From the NCBI GenBank assembly GCA_964478945.1, contig CAYZJV010000006.1:13308-77307 (forward strand): a stretch of 64,000 nt of DNA, given 5' to 3'. The position numbers and the translations under genes were made by a program. This document shows positions 33,770-43,556 of the stretch, in pieces (within the stretch, counting starts at the first letter, position 1; each line of letters begins with the position of its first letter). Origin of the DNA: CAYZJV01 sp964478945 (lineage in GTDB: Bacteria > Spirochaetota > Spirochaetia > Sphaerochaetales > Sphaerochaetaceae). Below the pieces are notes generated by a model. The model worked only from the letters and a program-made list of their open reading frames with translations. It ran no database searches and had not been told where the DNA came from.

Positions 33770-34873
33770 TTAACTTGCACCTTTTACCAGGGGGATAGAT
33801 TCTATCATCGCAACCACCATCTCAGGTGAAGTATCAGCCTGGATGATATGGGCCGGAGCCATAAGATAATTGCCATTCTTCCCCATGATCCCGTACCGTC
33901 TGGCGATCTCCTCCCTCAATTCCTCCACATCTCCCGAAGGAAGCAACACCTGCTGATCGATACCACCGAAAAAGCAGATCTTTTCACCATACTTGTCCTG
34001 CAACTCCTGGGGATCGGAACCCGGCACATTGGGCTGTACCGGATTATAGATCGAAAACCCTATCTCCACGAAATCATCGATCAACGGAGCCACCGCACCA
34101 TCGGAGTGGATGATGAACAAGACATCCGGTCGAATCTTCCGCAACTCCCCGATCATCCTGGCATAACGGGGCTTGAACTCATTCCTCCACATCTCAGGTG
34201 AAATCAACATCGAAGTTTGGGTTCCGAGATCCTCTCCAAACCAAATCGCATCAACCCCAAGTTCGACCAATTGCTTTGCGAGACCGAACGTCCACTGCTC
34301 CACCCGATCATTCAAGGCATACACCCAAGGCTCTTCCATCGCGATCGCAATCATGTACTCCTGCATACCGGTCAAATGCCACGCCAGCTCGAAAATCGAA
34401 AGCTCGCAATCGCCGATTACAAAATAGTCCTTGCCGAACTGCTCGACATCCCGCTTTGCCTTTACGAAACGACCGGGCGCAAACGGATCGGGGAAATCAT
34501 ATGCTTCAATATCTTCGACCGAACCGGCGGTGGCCAAAGGGCACTTCACCACCTCCATATACAGAGGAGTCGGCTTCATATGCATACCAAATTCATTCTC
34601 CGACACCTCGTCTGAAATCGGCTTTGGAACAAACCCCTCCCGGACAGTTCCCCCCACCACGACACAATCGCTACCCATGGCGGTCCGAATCGCATTCGCT
34701 GAAATGCGATACGTCAAATCCTCATAATAGGATTCTGCATAATCGGCCTCGATACCCAAGACAGCGGAAAAATGATCGGTCAAACTCCTGCACAAATCAA
34801 ATTGCAACGGAGGTCTGTCGGGAAGACCTGGTACCACATGGAAAGCCCTCAACACACGTTCTCTGGAATTCAT
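33770..34873 (-). CDS. Uroporphyrinogen decarboxylase (URO-D) family protein
   Basis: 367 residues. The N-terminus (SRERVLRAFHVV...PDRPPLQFD) and the barrel segments FIIHSDGAVAPLIDDFVEIG and CFFGGIDQQ place it in the broad URO-D superfamily, which includes both haem enzymes and corrinoid methyltransferases of the MtaA/CmuA kind. The methyltransferases have H-x-C-G as zinc site; here the place reads HSDG, so it is probably neither. It is the last gene of the rhamnose ABC operon, starting 15 bases after rhaM. AGGAGG lies 7 bases before the ATG at 34873. A sugar-related role is inferred from context only. Confidence 0.75.
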   Translation of the reverse strand: MNSRERVLRAFHVVPGLPDRPPLQFDLCRSLTDHFSAVLGIEADYAESYYEDLTYRISANAIRTAMGSDCVVVGGTVREGFVPKPISDEVSENEFGMHMKPTPLYMEVVKCPLATAGSVEDIEAYDFPDPFAPGRFVKAKRDVEQFGKDYFVIGDCELSIFELAWHLTGMQEYMIAIAMEEPWVYALNDRVEQWTFGLAKQLVELGVDAIWFGEDLGTQTSMLISPEMWRNEFKPRYARMIGELRKIRPDVLFIIHSDGAVAPLIDDFVEIGFSIYNPVQPNVPGSDPQELQDKYGEKICFFGGIDQQVLLPSGDVEELREEIARRYGIMGKNGNYLMAPAHIIQADTSPEMVVAMIESIPLVKGAS

Positions 34874-34887
34874 CACACCACCTCCTG

Positions 34888-35202
34888 TCAATCCATATGG
34901 AACATTTCCACCAAAGGGATGGATACCGGAGAAGCATCTTCATTCGTATCCATCACATCGGCCATATAGTGCCACCATCGCTGTACGATCTCGGTACCAC
35001 CGAGATCCTGGGAACCACTGCCACCATCCTTCTTCTGGACAGCGAACAAAATATTTGTCTCCTCATCGAGAAATATCGTGTAATCCGACACACCCGCATC
35101 GGACAGCAACTGCTTCAGCTCGGGCCAAATCAAATCGTGGCGCCTCTTGTATTCATCCTTCATTCCATCTTTCAGCTTCATCTTGAAAGCAACACGCATC
35201 AT
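34888..35202 (-). CDS. rhaM: L-rhamnose mutarotase
   Basis: 104 residues, the standard RhaM length. It interconverts the alpha and beta anomers of L-rhamnose, giving the form used by the isomerase. Family features include MRVAFKMKLKDGMKDEYKRRHD with the catalytic histidine (RRHD), WPELKQLLSDAGVSDYTIFLD, and the C-terminal RWWHYMADVM. AGGAGG lies 8 bases before the ATG at 35202; the frame is open further upstream into the permease end but without a site. It lies between the second permease and the URO-D gene. This gene is the best evidence for the transporter's substrate. Confidence 0.93.
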   Translation of the reverse strand: MMRVAFKMKLKDGMKDEYKRRHDLIWPELKQLLSDAGVSDYTIFLDEETNILFAVQKKDGGSGSQDLGGTEIVQRWWHYMADVMDTNEDASPVSIPLVEMFHMD

Positions 35203-35219
35203 ATTGTCCACCTCCTGTA

Positions 35220-36305
35220 TCACACGGACTCCATACTCGAGCCTTGTTTCTGCAATCTCAATTTCCTCCAAGCCTTCACCGAATCCAGGAAAGCCGGCAA
35301 CAACACCGCCACGATCAACAACACACCTGTGGTGATGACCATCACCTTGGCAGAGAGATTGATCAATCCCATACCAAACTTCAGGTATCCCAAAAGGAAT
35401 ATTGCCATGAGCACTCCAAACAGATTTCCTTTCCCTCCGGTGATCGAGACACCTCCAAGGACCACGAGGGTAATGACCTCCATATCATAACCCAATGCGA
35501 TGTTCGGCCTGGTACTGCCGATACGTGAGGTCAGCAATACCGCGGCGATTCCTGAAAAAAGTCCCATCAAGGCGAAGTTGATGAATCTGATGCGGTTCAC
35601 ATGAACCCCACAGAATCGAGCGGCTTCCTTCGCATTGCCGATCGCATACACTTTCCTACCGTACTTGGTCTTGTGCAATACGAACCCCATGATGGCGGCA
35701 AGTACCAAAAAGAATACGAGGCTGAAGGGGACAAGGGACTCTCCCACATATCCCTGCCCAAAATAGGCGAACGATTGGGGATACTTGGTATAGGCCTGGT
35801 CCTCCAATACCGCTTGGCTGATTCCTCTGAACAACGACTGGGTGGCCAAAGTCACGGCGATGGCGGGCATTCCCACCTTGGCGATGAAGAATCCGTTGAA
35901 GATGCCGGCTGCCAAACCCACTGCGACTCCAATGGCCACCAGTTCCCAAGTTCCCGCTCCCATACTCGAGGCATACCCCATGGAGAAGGAAGAAAGGGCT
36001 ATGATGGAGGCCACCGAAATATCGATATCGCCACTCATGATGATGAAGATCATCGGAAGTGCCATCACCGCCTTTTCCGTAAAGGTGAAGGTGGTATTCA
36101 GAAGATTGAACGTATCGAGAAAATAGGGAGAGATGTTGGAAAAGAACACGAACACCAACAACAACAATACTCCCAACAATACTTCCCACTTGGTGAAAAT
36201 GAGGATGAGCCTCTCCTTCAGAGAGTTTTCGTTGACCAGTCTGGTGCTGGCCACCAAATCGGGACCTGCTACGTCTCTGTTGAATGTATCTTCTTGTCTC
36301 TTCAT
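35220..36305 (-). CDS. rhaQ: Rhamnose-type ABC transporter permease 2
   Basis: 361 residues, about ten membrane helices, of the ribose/AraH family. The sequence MSGDIDISVASIIALSSF is the conserved signature (GGIDLSVG in relatives). Its ATG overlaps the stop of the first permease (ATGA). The frame is open 74 codons upstream, but that part lies inside the other gene and is not protein-like. With the first permease it would form the heterodimeric channel seen in RhaSTPQ systems. Confidence 0.88.
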   Translation of the reverse strand: MKRQEDTFNRDVAGPDLVASTRLVNENSLKERLILIFTKWEVLLGVLLLLVFVFFSNISPYFLDTFNLLNTTFTFTEKAVMALPMIFIIMSGDIDISVASIIALSSFSMGYASSMGAGTWELVAIGVAVGLAAGIFNGFFIAKVGMPAIAVTLATQSLFRGISQAVLEDQAYTKYPQSFAYFGQGYVGESLVPFSLVFFLVLAAIMGFVLHKTKYGRKVYAIGNAKEAARFCGVHVNRIRFINFALMGLFSGIAAVLLTSRIGSTRPNIALGYDMEVITLVVLGGVSITGGKGNLFGVLMAIFLLGYLKFGMGLINLSAKVMVITTGVLLIVAVLLPAFLDSVKAWRKLRLQKQGSSMESV

Positions 36306-37294
36306 GCCAATCGCTCCTGTAGCGCCTTCTTGTCGCGACGTTGTTCGGAAAGGGTATTGATCAGCATCGCAAGCAATACGATGGCTCCCTGAATGAATAA
36401 TTGTAGAAATGGCGACAAGTTGATCACTGGCAGCGCATTGTTGATGATCCCCATGAACAACGCTCCCAAGATCACTCCCGGCACCGCTCCCGAACCTCCA
36501 GCGATGCTCACACCACCAATCACACAAGCTGCCACGGTCTGGAGTTCGAAACCGGTTGCGGTCTCATTCACCGCAGCCGCATAGCGGGCGGTCCACATCA
36601 CCCCTGCAAGCCCGCTGATGGTGCCGCTGATGGCGAAGATCATGAACTGGATCTTCTTCTCGCTTACCCCCACGAACTTGGCTGCGGTCTTGTTGCCTCC
36701 TATGGCGTAGACCTCCCTTCCACTCCGGGTGAAACGACTCACATAATAGAGCAACGCCGATACGACGATTCCCCACCATATGAGGTTGCTGATACCAAGG
36801 AAGTTGCCATGGGGAAGCAGCATATAGGAATCGGTCATCTCATGTGCGGTGACCCACTCTCCCTTGCTCATTACAAATGTCAGGCCTCGATAGACACTCA
36901 TGGTCCCCAATGTGGTGATGATGGGAGGCACCTTGCCAAATGCAACGAGAGATCCATTGACCATGCCGAAACCGGCTCCGATCAACACGCCGAGTATCAG
37001 CACGACACCTGCGGGAAGACCTGGATTGGCTTCATTGATCAATGAAGCGGCCATACCGGAAAAACCGATGATGCTGCCGACCGACAAGTCGATCCCACCT
37101 GCAAGGATCACGAAGAACTGCCCTATGGAAACCATCACCAGGATCGAGGTATCGTTCACAATCCTTTGAATGTTCGCAGGAGCGAGGAATCCGGGAGCCC
37201 GAATGGAGACAAGTGCCAACAATACGATTATGAGAAGCACGAGGCTGGCTTCGCGCCGTTGCCCGATCTTCCGTATGAGGATGCGGCTATTCAT
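36302..37294 (-). CDS. rhaP: Rhamnose-type ABC transporter permease 1
   Basis: 330 residues, about ten membrane helices. LAGGIDLSVGSIIGFSGM is the family signature, and the C-terminal CVIGGVSIAGGSGAVPGVILGALFMGIINNAL is typical of RbsC/RhaP proteins. The ATG at 37294 has GGGGAGG six bases upstream and lies 8 bases inside the end of the ATPase gene. It pairs with the second permease. Confidence 0.88.
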   Translation of the reverse strand: MNSRILIRKIGQRREASLVLLIIVLLALVSIRAPGFLAPANIQRIVNDTSILVMVSIGQFFVILAGGIDLSVGSIIGFSGMAASLINEANPGLPAGVVLILGVLIGAGFGMVNGSLVAFGKVPPIITTLGTMSVYRGLTFVMSKGEWVTAHEMTDSYMLLPHGNFLGISNLIWWGIVVSALLYYVSRFTRSGREVYAIGGNKTAAKFVGVSEKKIQFMIFAISGTISGLAGVMWTARYAAAVNETATGFELQTVAACVIGGVSIAGGSGAVPGVILGALFMGIINNALPVINLSPFLQLFIQGAIVLLAMLINTLSEQRRDKKALQERLA

Positions 37295-38816
37295 GGGCAA
37301 CCTCCCCTTTCGCTTTCCCCTCGGCCAAGTGGCCGGTGGCGGCCTTGATGATGCGCTGGGAATCAGCTTCATCCTTGGCATACTCGGCTGCAATGGAACC
37401 CTCATGCATCACAATGATCCGATCGCTCATCCCCAATATCTCGGGCAATTCCGATGATATGAGAATGACTGCGAGTCCCCGGGAAGCCATCTCCGAAATA
37501 AAGGTATGGACCGCGGCCTTGGTGGCCACATCGATACCTTTGGTAGGTTCATCAAGAATCAGAATCCTCGGCTCGGTGGCCAGCCATTTGGCCAATACGA
37601 CCTTCTGTTGGTTTCCCCCGCTCAAGGTTTCGGCATCCACCTTCCATCCTGCACAACGTATCTCCATCTTTCTCCCAAATATATCGGTGATCTCCTTCTC
37701 CTTGCGGGAATCCAATATTCCCAACTTGGAGATGGCATCCACTTGTGGCAAGGTGATGTTTTTGGAAATGCTCATCTTGAGGATCACACCCTGGTCCTGA
37801 CGATCCTCGGGAACGAAAGCCATGCCATGCTTCATCGCTTCAAGTGGAGAACGGATATCGATCTCCTTTCCATCGAGTCGCAGGATGCCCGCATGCTTCC
37901 TGTCGATACCGAAAATGGTTCTCATGACCTCACTTCGTCCTGCTCCTATGAGTCCGAAGAATCCAAGAATCTCGCCGGAGTGCAAATCGAAAGAAATGTG
38001 TTTGAAGTATCCTGTCTGGGTGAGATTCTCGACAGAGAGCACCACATCACCTGCAGTATAGGTGCGTTCGGGATACATTTGGTCGAGACTGCGACCTACC
38101 ATCATGCGAACGATGTCATCGACTCCAGAATCCTTCACATACCCTTCACCGATATACTTGCCATCCCTCAGAACGGTGAAGTAATCACAGATTTCGAAGA
38201 TTTCCTCGAATTTGTGGGAAATGAAGATGATGGCTTTGCCATCCCTTTTCAGCCTCCTCACGATCTTGTACAAATCCTCAACCTCCCTCAATGAGAGAGC
38301 GCTTGTGGGTTCGTCCATGATCATGACTTTTGCCTGGAGGGACAATGCCTTGGCAATCTCCACCATGTGTCGTTGGGCGACACTCAAATTCTTCACCAAG
38401 GTGGATGATTTGATATCCAATTCCAATTCGTCGAGAAGCTTTTGGGTCTCGGTACCCATCTTTCGCCAATCGATCCTCTTGGTTTTCGGATGCACCAGAT
38501 GGTGCCCCATGTAGATGTTCTCGGTAACGGACAATTCGGGAAACATGGATGCTTCCTGATGTATTGCGGCAATACCGGCTCTTTGCGCATCGAGGGCGTT
38601 CCTACAGGTGAAGGGAGCTCCCTCGAAGTACACTTCCCCTTGGGTTGGGAAATACACTCCGGTAAGGATTTTCACCAAAGTGGATTTGCCCGCACCGTTT
38701 TCCCCGATCAACGCATGGACCTCGCCTGGACGGACGGTCATATGCACACCATCCAGAGCCTTGATCCCGGGGAAATATTTTGTGAGATTCTTCACTTCCA
38801 ATATATGCTCGGACAA
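37287..38816 (-). CDS. rhaT: Sugar ABC transporter double ATPase (rhamnose type)
   Basis: 509 residues with two ATPase domains in tandem as in RbsA/XylG/RhaT. The first has Walker A GENGAGKST, signature LSVAQRHMVEIAKAL and Walker B VMIMDEPTSALS. The second has a degenerate Walker A GLIGAGRSE, signature LSGGNQQKVVLAKWL, and Walker B LILDEPTKGID. I place the start at a TTG codon at 38816, because AAGGAG stands 6 bases before it and homology begins there; the frame runs to 38867 with no site. It follows the binding-protein gene after a long hairpin. Confidence 0.9.
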   Translation of the reverse strand: MSEHILEVKNLTKYFPGIKALDGVHMTVRPGEVHALIGENGAGKSTLVKILTGVYFPTQGEVYFEGAPFTCRNALDAQRAGIAAIHQEASMFPELSVTENIYMGHHLVHPKTKRIDWRKMGTETQKLLDELELDIKSSTLVKNLSVAQRHMVEIAKALSLQAKVMIMDEPTSALSLREVEDLYKIVRRLKRDGKAIIFISHKFEEIFEICDYFTVLRDGKYIGEGYVKDSGVDDIVRMMVGRSLDQMYPERTYTAGDVVLSVENLTQTGYFKHISFDLHSGEILGFFGLIGAGRSEVMRTIFGIDRKHAGILRLDGKEIDIRSPLEAMKHGMAFVPEDRQDQGVILKMSISKNITLPQVDAISKLGILDSRKEKEITDIFGRKMEIRCAGWKVDAETLSGGNQQKVVLAKWLATEPRILILDEPTKGIDVATKAAVHTFISEMASRGLAVILISSELPEILGMSDRIIVMHEGSIAAEYAKDEADSQRIIKAATGHLAEGKAKGEVAHE

Positions 38817-38882
38817 TGCGTGCTCCTTATCTGTCGAAAATTCAGTAGAGGTGACACAGACCTTCACATCAGCCCATCATAC

Positions 38883-38924
38883 GTGCAGGTCCGATTCCTA
38901 CACAACCGGAATCAAGACCTGCAC
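38883..38924 (-). terminator. Intercistronic hairpin between binding protein and ATPase genes
   Basis: GTGCAGGTC and GATTCC (38883-38898) pair with GGAATC and GACCTGCAC (38908-38924) with a small internal loop, giving about 15 base pairs. There is no T-run. It lies 24 bases after the binding-protein stop and probably stabilises that part of the mRNA and reduces read-through. Confidence 0.6.
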
Positions 38925-38947
38925 CCAAATTGCATCACATGCGCCGA

Positions 38948-39970
38948 TTAGAACATTTCAGCAAACTTTGCGATATTCTCGGCGTTGAATACGAACGGAG
39001 TACCCATGATGGTGTTTCCATTGGGGCCGATGGTGATCTGTCCCATTCTTCCCGCATCGATCACATCGCCGGGATTTCCCGCAACCTTACCGGTTACGAG
39101 GGCCTCGAGAATGTAGGTCGAGGTGTACCCGAGATCAATCGGATTCCACAAAGCCATCTGTCCACAAGTACCATTTTCAACATACTGCTTCATTTCGGAA
39201 GGGAGACCCAAACCTGTGAGTTGCACGACACCCTTCTTCCCCTCGTCTTCGATCGCCTTCGCGGAAGCGAGGATTCCGATGGTGGTGGGGCTGATGATTC
39301 CAGCCAAGTCGGGATACTTCTGCATGAGCCCGACAGCTTCACGATAGCTCTTGTCGGAAGCATCGTCGCCGTACACTACTTCCACGATCGACATATCCTT
39401 GTACTCGGGTTTCTTGACCTCTTCTTTCATCCATTTGATCCATGCATTCTGGTTTGTCGCCTGGCTGGTTGCCGAGACGATACCGATCTTGCCTTTGTAA
39501 CCGGTCAATTCGGCGATCAACTGCACCTGCTGGCGCCCGATCAATTCCTCATCGGAGGGAGCGAGGTCGACGATACGTCCACCAACGGAAATCCCACTGT
39601 CGAAGGAAATCACCTTGATTCCGGCGTTCATGGCTTTCTTGGTGACGGGAATCAGAGCATCGCGGTCATTGGCCGAAATGGCGATTCCATCGACACGCTG
39701 GGCGATGAGGGATTCGATGATTTCGATCTGTCCTTCGGCAGTCGAGGCGGAAGGACCTTGGTAAATGGAGTCGACATTACCGAGTTCGGCGGCAGCTTCC
39801 TCTCCACCATCGGCTACCGCTTCGAAAAATCCATTGCCGAGACTCTTGACCAACAGGACCAGGCGGAGATCCTTTTCCGCACCTGCGGTTTCCGTCGCAC
39901 CGGCAGCGAACAGATTGCCCGAAACAACCAAGGCAATCATCAGAGTGACCAAAACTAGTTTTCTTTTCAT
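38948..39970 (-). CDS. rhaS: Rhamnose-type ABC transporter substrate-binding protein
   Basis: 340 residues. The signal peptide MKRKLVLVTLMIALVVSGNL ends FAAG-ATETAGAEKD, as is common in spirochaete binding proteins. The mature part is a type I sugar-binding fold: VLLVKSLGNGFFEAVADGGEEAAAELG, then GIAISANDRDALIPVTKKAMNAGIKVISFDSG and NQNAWIKWMKEEVK. AGGAG lies 7 bases before the ATG at 39970. It is the first gene of the transport operon and lies directly downstream of the two-component genes. Rhamnose is assigned through rhaM and rhaA nearby. Confidence 0.9.
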   Translation of the reverse strand: MKRKLVLVTLMIALVVSGNLFAAGATETAGAEKDLRLVLLVKSLGNGFFEAVADGGEEAAAELGNVDSIYQGPSASTAEGQIEIIESLIAQRVDGIAISANDRDALIPVTKKAMNAGIKVISFDSGISVGGRIVDLAPSDEELIGRQQVQLIAELTGYKGKIGIVSATSQATNQNAWIKWMKEEVKKPEYKDMSIVEVVYGDDASDKSYREAVGLMQKYPDLAGIISPTTIGILASAKAIEDEGKKGVVQLTGLGLPSEMKQYVENGTCGQMALWNPIDLGYTSTYILEALVTGKVAGNPGDVIDAGRMGQITIGPNGNTIMGTPFVFNAENIAKFAEMF

Positions 39971-40060
39971 ACCAGCTCTCCTTTTTAAAAGTAATTGAAT
40001 TGTATCATCACCCGAAACGAGGGTGTGAGGAGCAATTCCTCTCATGAAGGTACCAATTTC

Positions 40061-41533
40061 TCAGGTTCTGCCCATAACTCCATGCTCGGATGGAGTATGT
40101 CCGAAGTACTGTTTGAACACTTTGCCGAAATGCTTGCAACTCACATATCCCACATGGGATGAGACGTCCTTCACCGTCAAATCTCCTGAAATCAACAGAT
40201 CCGAAGCCTTCTCCATCCGCAATCGGGTGATGTACTGGGGAAATGTCTCTCCCACCACCCTATTGAAGATGGTGGAAAGATAGTTGGGGGTGACTCCAAT
40301 GTGATCGGCGATTTGCGCCAACCCGATCTCTTCATTCACATGGTCGTGAATCAACTCCAAGGCCTTCCCCACGGTTCTCTGCATCTTGAGTCCCAGGACC
40401 TCCTCGGATTCCACCACATGGGAAGACAACCATACGACGCAGCGGTCGAAGGCTTCAATCGCATCTCCACCATATACAGTACCCATACTGAGGAAGTGGA
40501 TGAATTTCCGAAAACCATCCAATTCCCACAAACGGAGAAACTCGTCCCGATGTCCGCGAAGGAAACGGATGGTATGGGTCGACTCAAAACTCCTGTTTTC
40601 CAGCAATTTGATGAATGTGGTCACGAATTGCTCCAATTGAAGATAATTCCCAGCCACAAGCATCTGGTTGCTTCTGGTCACTGAGGAGGAGAATCCCCTG
40701 ATAATCCTCACCCAGCTTTTTTTCGACATTTCCATCAACGAAGTCACCACATTGGTGAAGGATTGTGCTTCCGAATCAAAAAGGAACCAGGTGCAACGCA
40801 ACTGTTCCGAAGAACGAACCATCGCATCACCATGGAGCAGGATACGATTCAAAGTCATTCTGGCATCCCGATCCGTATTGGAAGCGATGATTCCCGCATA
40901 ATTGCCATCGTCCAACATCACTACCCCTACGGTTGACGATAAGCCTTGCGCATCCACCAGCCATCTTCTCACTTCCTGTATGAATTGTTTGCGGAGCAGG
41001 ATCGATTCTTCCGAAGCCGCCACCGAATCGATGCTCACCACGAAACCCGAGTACCATTGGGTATCCTGTTCCACAGGATCCTCCGAATAGGTATCCTGCA
41101 AAATACCGTAGAGCCTATGCTCGAGATGTATCTGCTTCACCAATCGGCTATCCATCAAATTGTTCATCGCGAGATTGAGGGCATTCGAGAGATCCTGCTT
41201 GGAAACGGGTTTCAACAGGTAATCGATCGCTCCCAGGGAGATCGCCTTGCGTGCATAATCGAATTCGGCATAACCGGTGAGGATGATCCATTGTGCGGTG
41301 GGAACAATATGTTTGCCCTTCTCCATCACCTCCAGTCCATTCATATGTGGCATTCGGATATCGACCAGCACAATGTCAGGCTTCACTTTCGGCAAAAGAG
41401 CCAGCAACTCATCCCCGTCGGAGGCTTGGACCATGGTCTCGCAATGAAAGAGTCCCTGACCAATCAATTCCTCCAGCATGTCCTGGAGACTGAAACGAAC
41501 CAGATACTCGTCATCAGCTATGATACATTTCAT
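40061..41533 (-). CDS. YesN-type response regulator, AraC output domain
   Basis: 490 residues. The receiver domain at the N-terminus has acidic pocket DDE, phosphorylation Asp in VDIRMPHMNGLEVM, LTGYAEFDYA and the lysine in LLKPVSK. A middle region of about 230 residues of unknown fold follows. The C-terminal AraC pair of helix-turn-helix domains shows IGLAQIADHIGVTPNYLSTIFNRVVGETFPQYITRLRMEKA. It overlaps the sensor kinase gene by 20 bases. It lies directly before the binding-protein gene and probably activates that transport operon. Confidence 0.93.
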   Translation of the reverse strand: MKCIIADDEYLVRFSLQDMLEELIGQGLFHCETMVQASDGDELLALLPKVKPDIVLVDIRMPHMNGLEVMEKGKHIVPTAQWIILTGYAEFDYARKAISLGAIDYLLKPVSKQDLSNALNLAMNNLMDSRLVKQIHLEHRLYGILQDTYSEDPVEQDTQWYSGFVVSIDSVAASEESILLRKQFIQEVRRWLVDAQGLSSTVGVVMLDDGNYAGIIASNTDRDARMTLNRILLHGDAMVRSSEQLRCTWFLFDSEAQSFTNVVTSLMEMSKKSWVRIIRGFSSSVTRSNQMLVAGNYLQLEQFVTTFIKLLENRSFESTHTIRFLRGHRDEFLRLWELDGFRKFIHFLSMGTVYGGDAIEAFDRCVVWLSSHVVESEEVLGLKMQRTVGKALELIHDHVNEEIGLAQIADHIGVTPNYLSTIFNRVVGETFPQYITRLRMEKASDLLISGDLTVKDVSSHVGYVSCKHFGKVFKQYFGHTPSEHGVMGRT

Positions 41534-43439
41534 CGAACGTCATCCTTACTTCTGTTCCTCTACCCACTGCACTCCTCATATTGAAGGCTCCATTGGGATA
41601 GGCATACTTGAACCGCCGCCTCACATTCCCCACTCCGATATGCTCCTTCTCCTGCAGTGAGGACAGATCGCATCCGACCCCATTGTCCCGAACCGTGATC
41701 ACCACGAGCGGGACACCATCCTCGAGAACTCTGAAGGCCTCCACTTCAAGCAGCCCATCCGTATCTTTGGGTTCCAACCCATGGATCACCGCATTCTCGA
41801 CCAAAGGTTGCAGTATGAGACGGGGAATGCCCACTTCCGACAACCCTTCGGCAATCTTGAGAGTATAATTGATCCTATCCCCGAAGCGCATCTTCTGCAG
41901 ATTGCAATAATGCTCCACAAACTCGAATTCCTCCGCGATCGTGGTATCCGTCCTACTCTCCTGGGTATACCGCAGCAACTCCTTGAGTTCGATTATCGAG
42001 GTTTCAAGCACATCCCTTCGGGCCATCCGATTCAGACCGATGAAGCCGTTGAGTACGTTGTAGATGAAATGTGGTTGAACTTGCGATTGCAAGGCTTGGT
42101 ATTCCGCTTCACCCTTCTTGATCAACTCGGCATATTTCAGATGGTTGTCCAGAGTCAGTGAGGTGAATTCAGCGAACGTCGTCAATCTAGTGATCCCCAG
42201 ATCGGTAAGCGCACCTTGGGGAACGTGGACCGCCACGGTTAGGGTACCCATCACCCGATTCTCGATGGTGAGCGGCAGCACCATTAGGGAACTCAGTCCA
42301 CTGTCCAACTCCTCCAACTCATCCTTGGAGCATAGAACGGCATTGCGGGATGCGACCACTTCCTCTAGAAGCGGAAAAAGCTTGTTCATGAGCGGTTGCA
42401 CTGAAAGTCCCTCCCATACCCTCAACTTCAATATGGTTTTTCCTGTGGTGGAGGGATCGGTACCCAAAAAATGGATACAGGCGGTATCGGCTTGGGTCTC
42501 TTCAACGATGGTGTGCACCACCTGTTGCATGATGTTCTCGGGACTTGAATCGGTGGTGATGGAACTTCCTATGGAATCGGTGAGACGAAGAATCGTATTC
42601 ACGTTCTCCTTGAGATCCAATGAAAGGGAATTGAACTGGGTGGCAAGATCGGCGAATTCATCTTTCCCACGAATCTTCATCCCCTCCGAAAAATCCCCCT
42701 TGGCCACCCTTGTGAAGGCATCGCCAACCAATTTGATCTTGTCGTTGATATCCTTCGCGGTTGCCAACGACATCGTGATCCCGGCAAGAGCAGTGAAAAA
42801 GGCGAACAGGGCATACCAGACATAGGTATGCCGTTGCAGCCTATCGCCGTAGCCTCTGAATTCCTTGATGAAATAGTTCATATAGCTTTCGAAGCTATCG
42901 ACGAAATAATAGGAGGTATCGCGGAATTCGGAAAAGAAGGGGATGAATTCCTCATCAGCCAGAATCTCATAAAACCGATCATCCTCCAGGGATCCGACCC
43001 GGGCTACGATCATCTGAATCGACTTCTCCAACTGCCCTAGCCTCGCCATCGCACGACGATGCATGGTGTTGGCAGTTTCGGTTTGATCGATCATCGCGGG
43101 ATCATCGATCGAGAGCACAGCCAAAGAACCCATGAAGGAGTAGAAGGCATTCTCATATTCATACACGGCACTCTTCCATTGCTTCACTGTCACATTGGTT
43201 CGTGGCGAGTAGGTATAGGATTTGAGCTGACCATATACTTTGGGAACGAACAGGTCGAACACCATATCCTTCATGAGGCTGTGCACATCACGGGACTTGA
43301 CCTGTGTTTCCAGTCCCCTTTCGATCGCTGTGTTGATCAGACCCACCCTTCTCCACGTGACGATACCCAATCCCGCAAAGAGAAAGGTGATGAGGGTGAA
43401 TGCAAGGGCAAGTACAATCAGCTTCGTCCTGATTTTCAT
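41514..43439 (-). CDS. YesM-type sensor histidine kinase with HAMP and GAF domains
   Basis: 641 residues. An N-terminal membrane helix, an extracytoplasmic region of about 170 residues and a second helix (FALFAFFTALAGITMSL on the reading VWYALFAFFTAL) are followed by a HAMP linker, a GAF-like domain at about 300-430, and the His_kinase domain with phospho-acceptor region LQSQVQPHFIYNVLN. The ATPase part shows LVENAVIHGLEP and DNGVGCD. This class senses carbohydrates outside the cell. It lies between the rhamnose catabolic and transport genes and overlaps its response regulator. Confidence 0.93.
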   Translation of the reverse strand: MKIRTKLIVLALAFTLITFLFAGLGIVTWRRVGLINTAIERGLETQVKSRDVHSLMKDMVFDLFVPKVYGQLKSYTYSPRTNVTVKQWKSAVYEYENAFYSFMGSLAVLSIDDPAMIDQTETANTMHRRAMARLGQLEKSIQMIVARVGSLEDDRFYEILADEEFIPFFSEFRDTSYYFVDSFESYMNYFIKEFRGYGDRLQRHTYVWYALFAFFTALAGITMSLATAKDINDKIKLVGDAFTRVAKGDFSEGMKIRGKDEFADLATQFNSLSLDLKENVNTILRLTDSIGSSITTDSSPENIMQQVVHTIVEETQADTACIHFLGTDPSTTGKTILKLRVWEGLSVQPLMNKLFPLLEEVVASRNAVLCSKDELEELDSGLSSLMVLPLTIENRVMGTLTVAVHVPQGALTDLGITRLTTFAEFTSLTLDNHLKYAELIKKGEAEYQALQSQVQPHFIYNVLNGFIGLNRMARRDVLETSIIELKELLRYTQESRTDTTIAEEFEFVEHYCNLQKMRFGDRINYTLKIAEGLSEVGIPRLILQPLVENAVIHGLEPKDTDGLLEVEAFRVLEDGVPLVVITVRDNGVGCDLSSLQEKEHIGVGNVRRRFKYAYPNGAFNMRSAVGRGTEVRMTFDEMYHS

Positions 43440-43462
43440 CGTCGGGCGATTCCCGGGACCAG

Positions 43463-43491
43463 TCTATACATCATTTGGCTATAGTCTCCAA
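43463..43491 (-). promoter_or_regulatory. Promoter of the two-component genes
   Basis: Minus strand TTGGAG (43491-43486), 17 bases, TATAGA (43468-43463), 24 bases upstream of the kinase ATG. Confidence 0.4.
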
Positions 43492-43556
43492 AGAAGGGGG
43501 ACGTTCTGCGATATCCTTCCCCTTTCCCCCATGATGATGAACAAGGCCAGTGCGCC

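Noticed and set aside
34198..35490. A 430-codon plus-strand frame across the URO-D, rhaM and permease genes
   Set aside because: Antisense to three well-supported genes; low-complexity Arg/Ser/Thr-rich translation with no domain.
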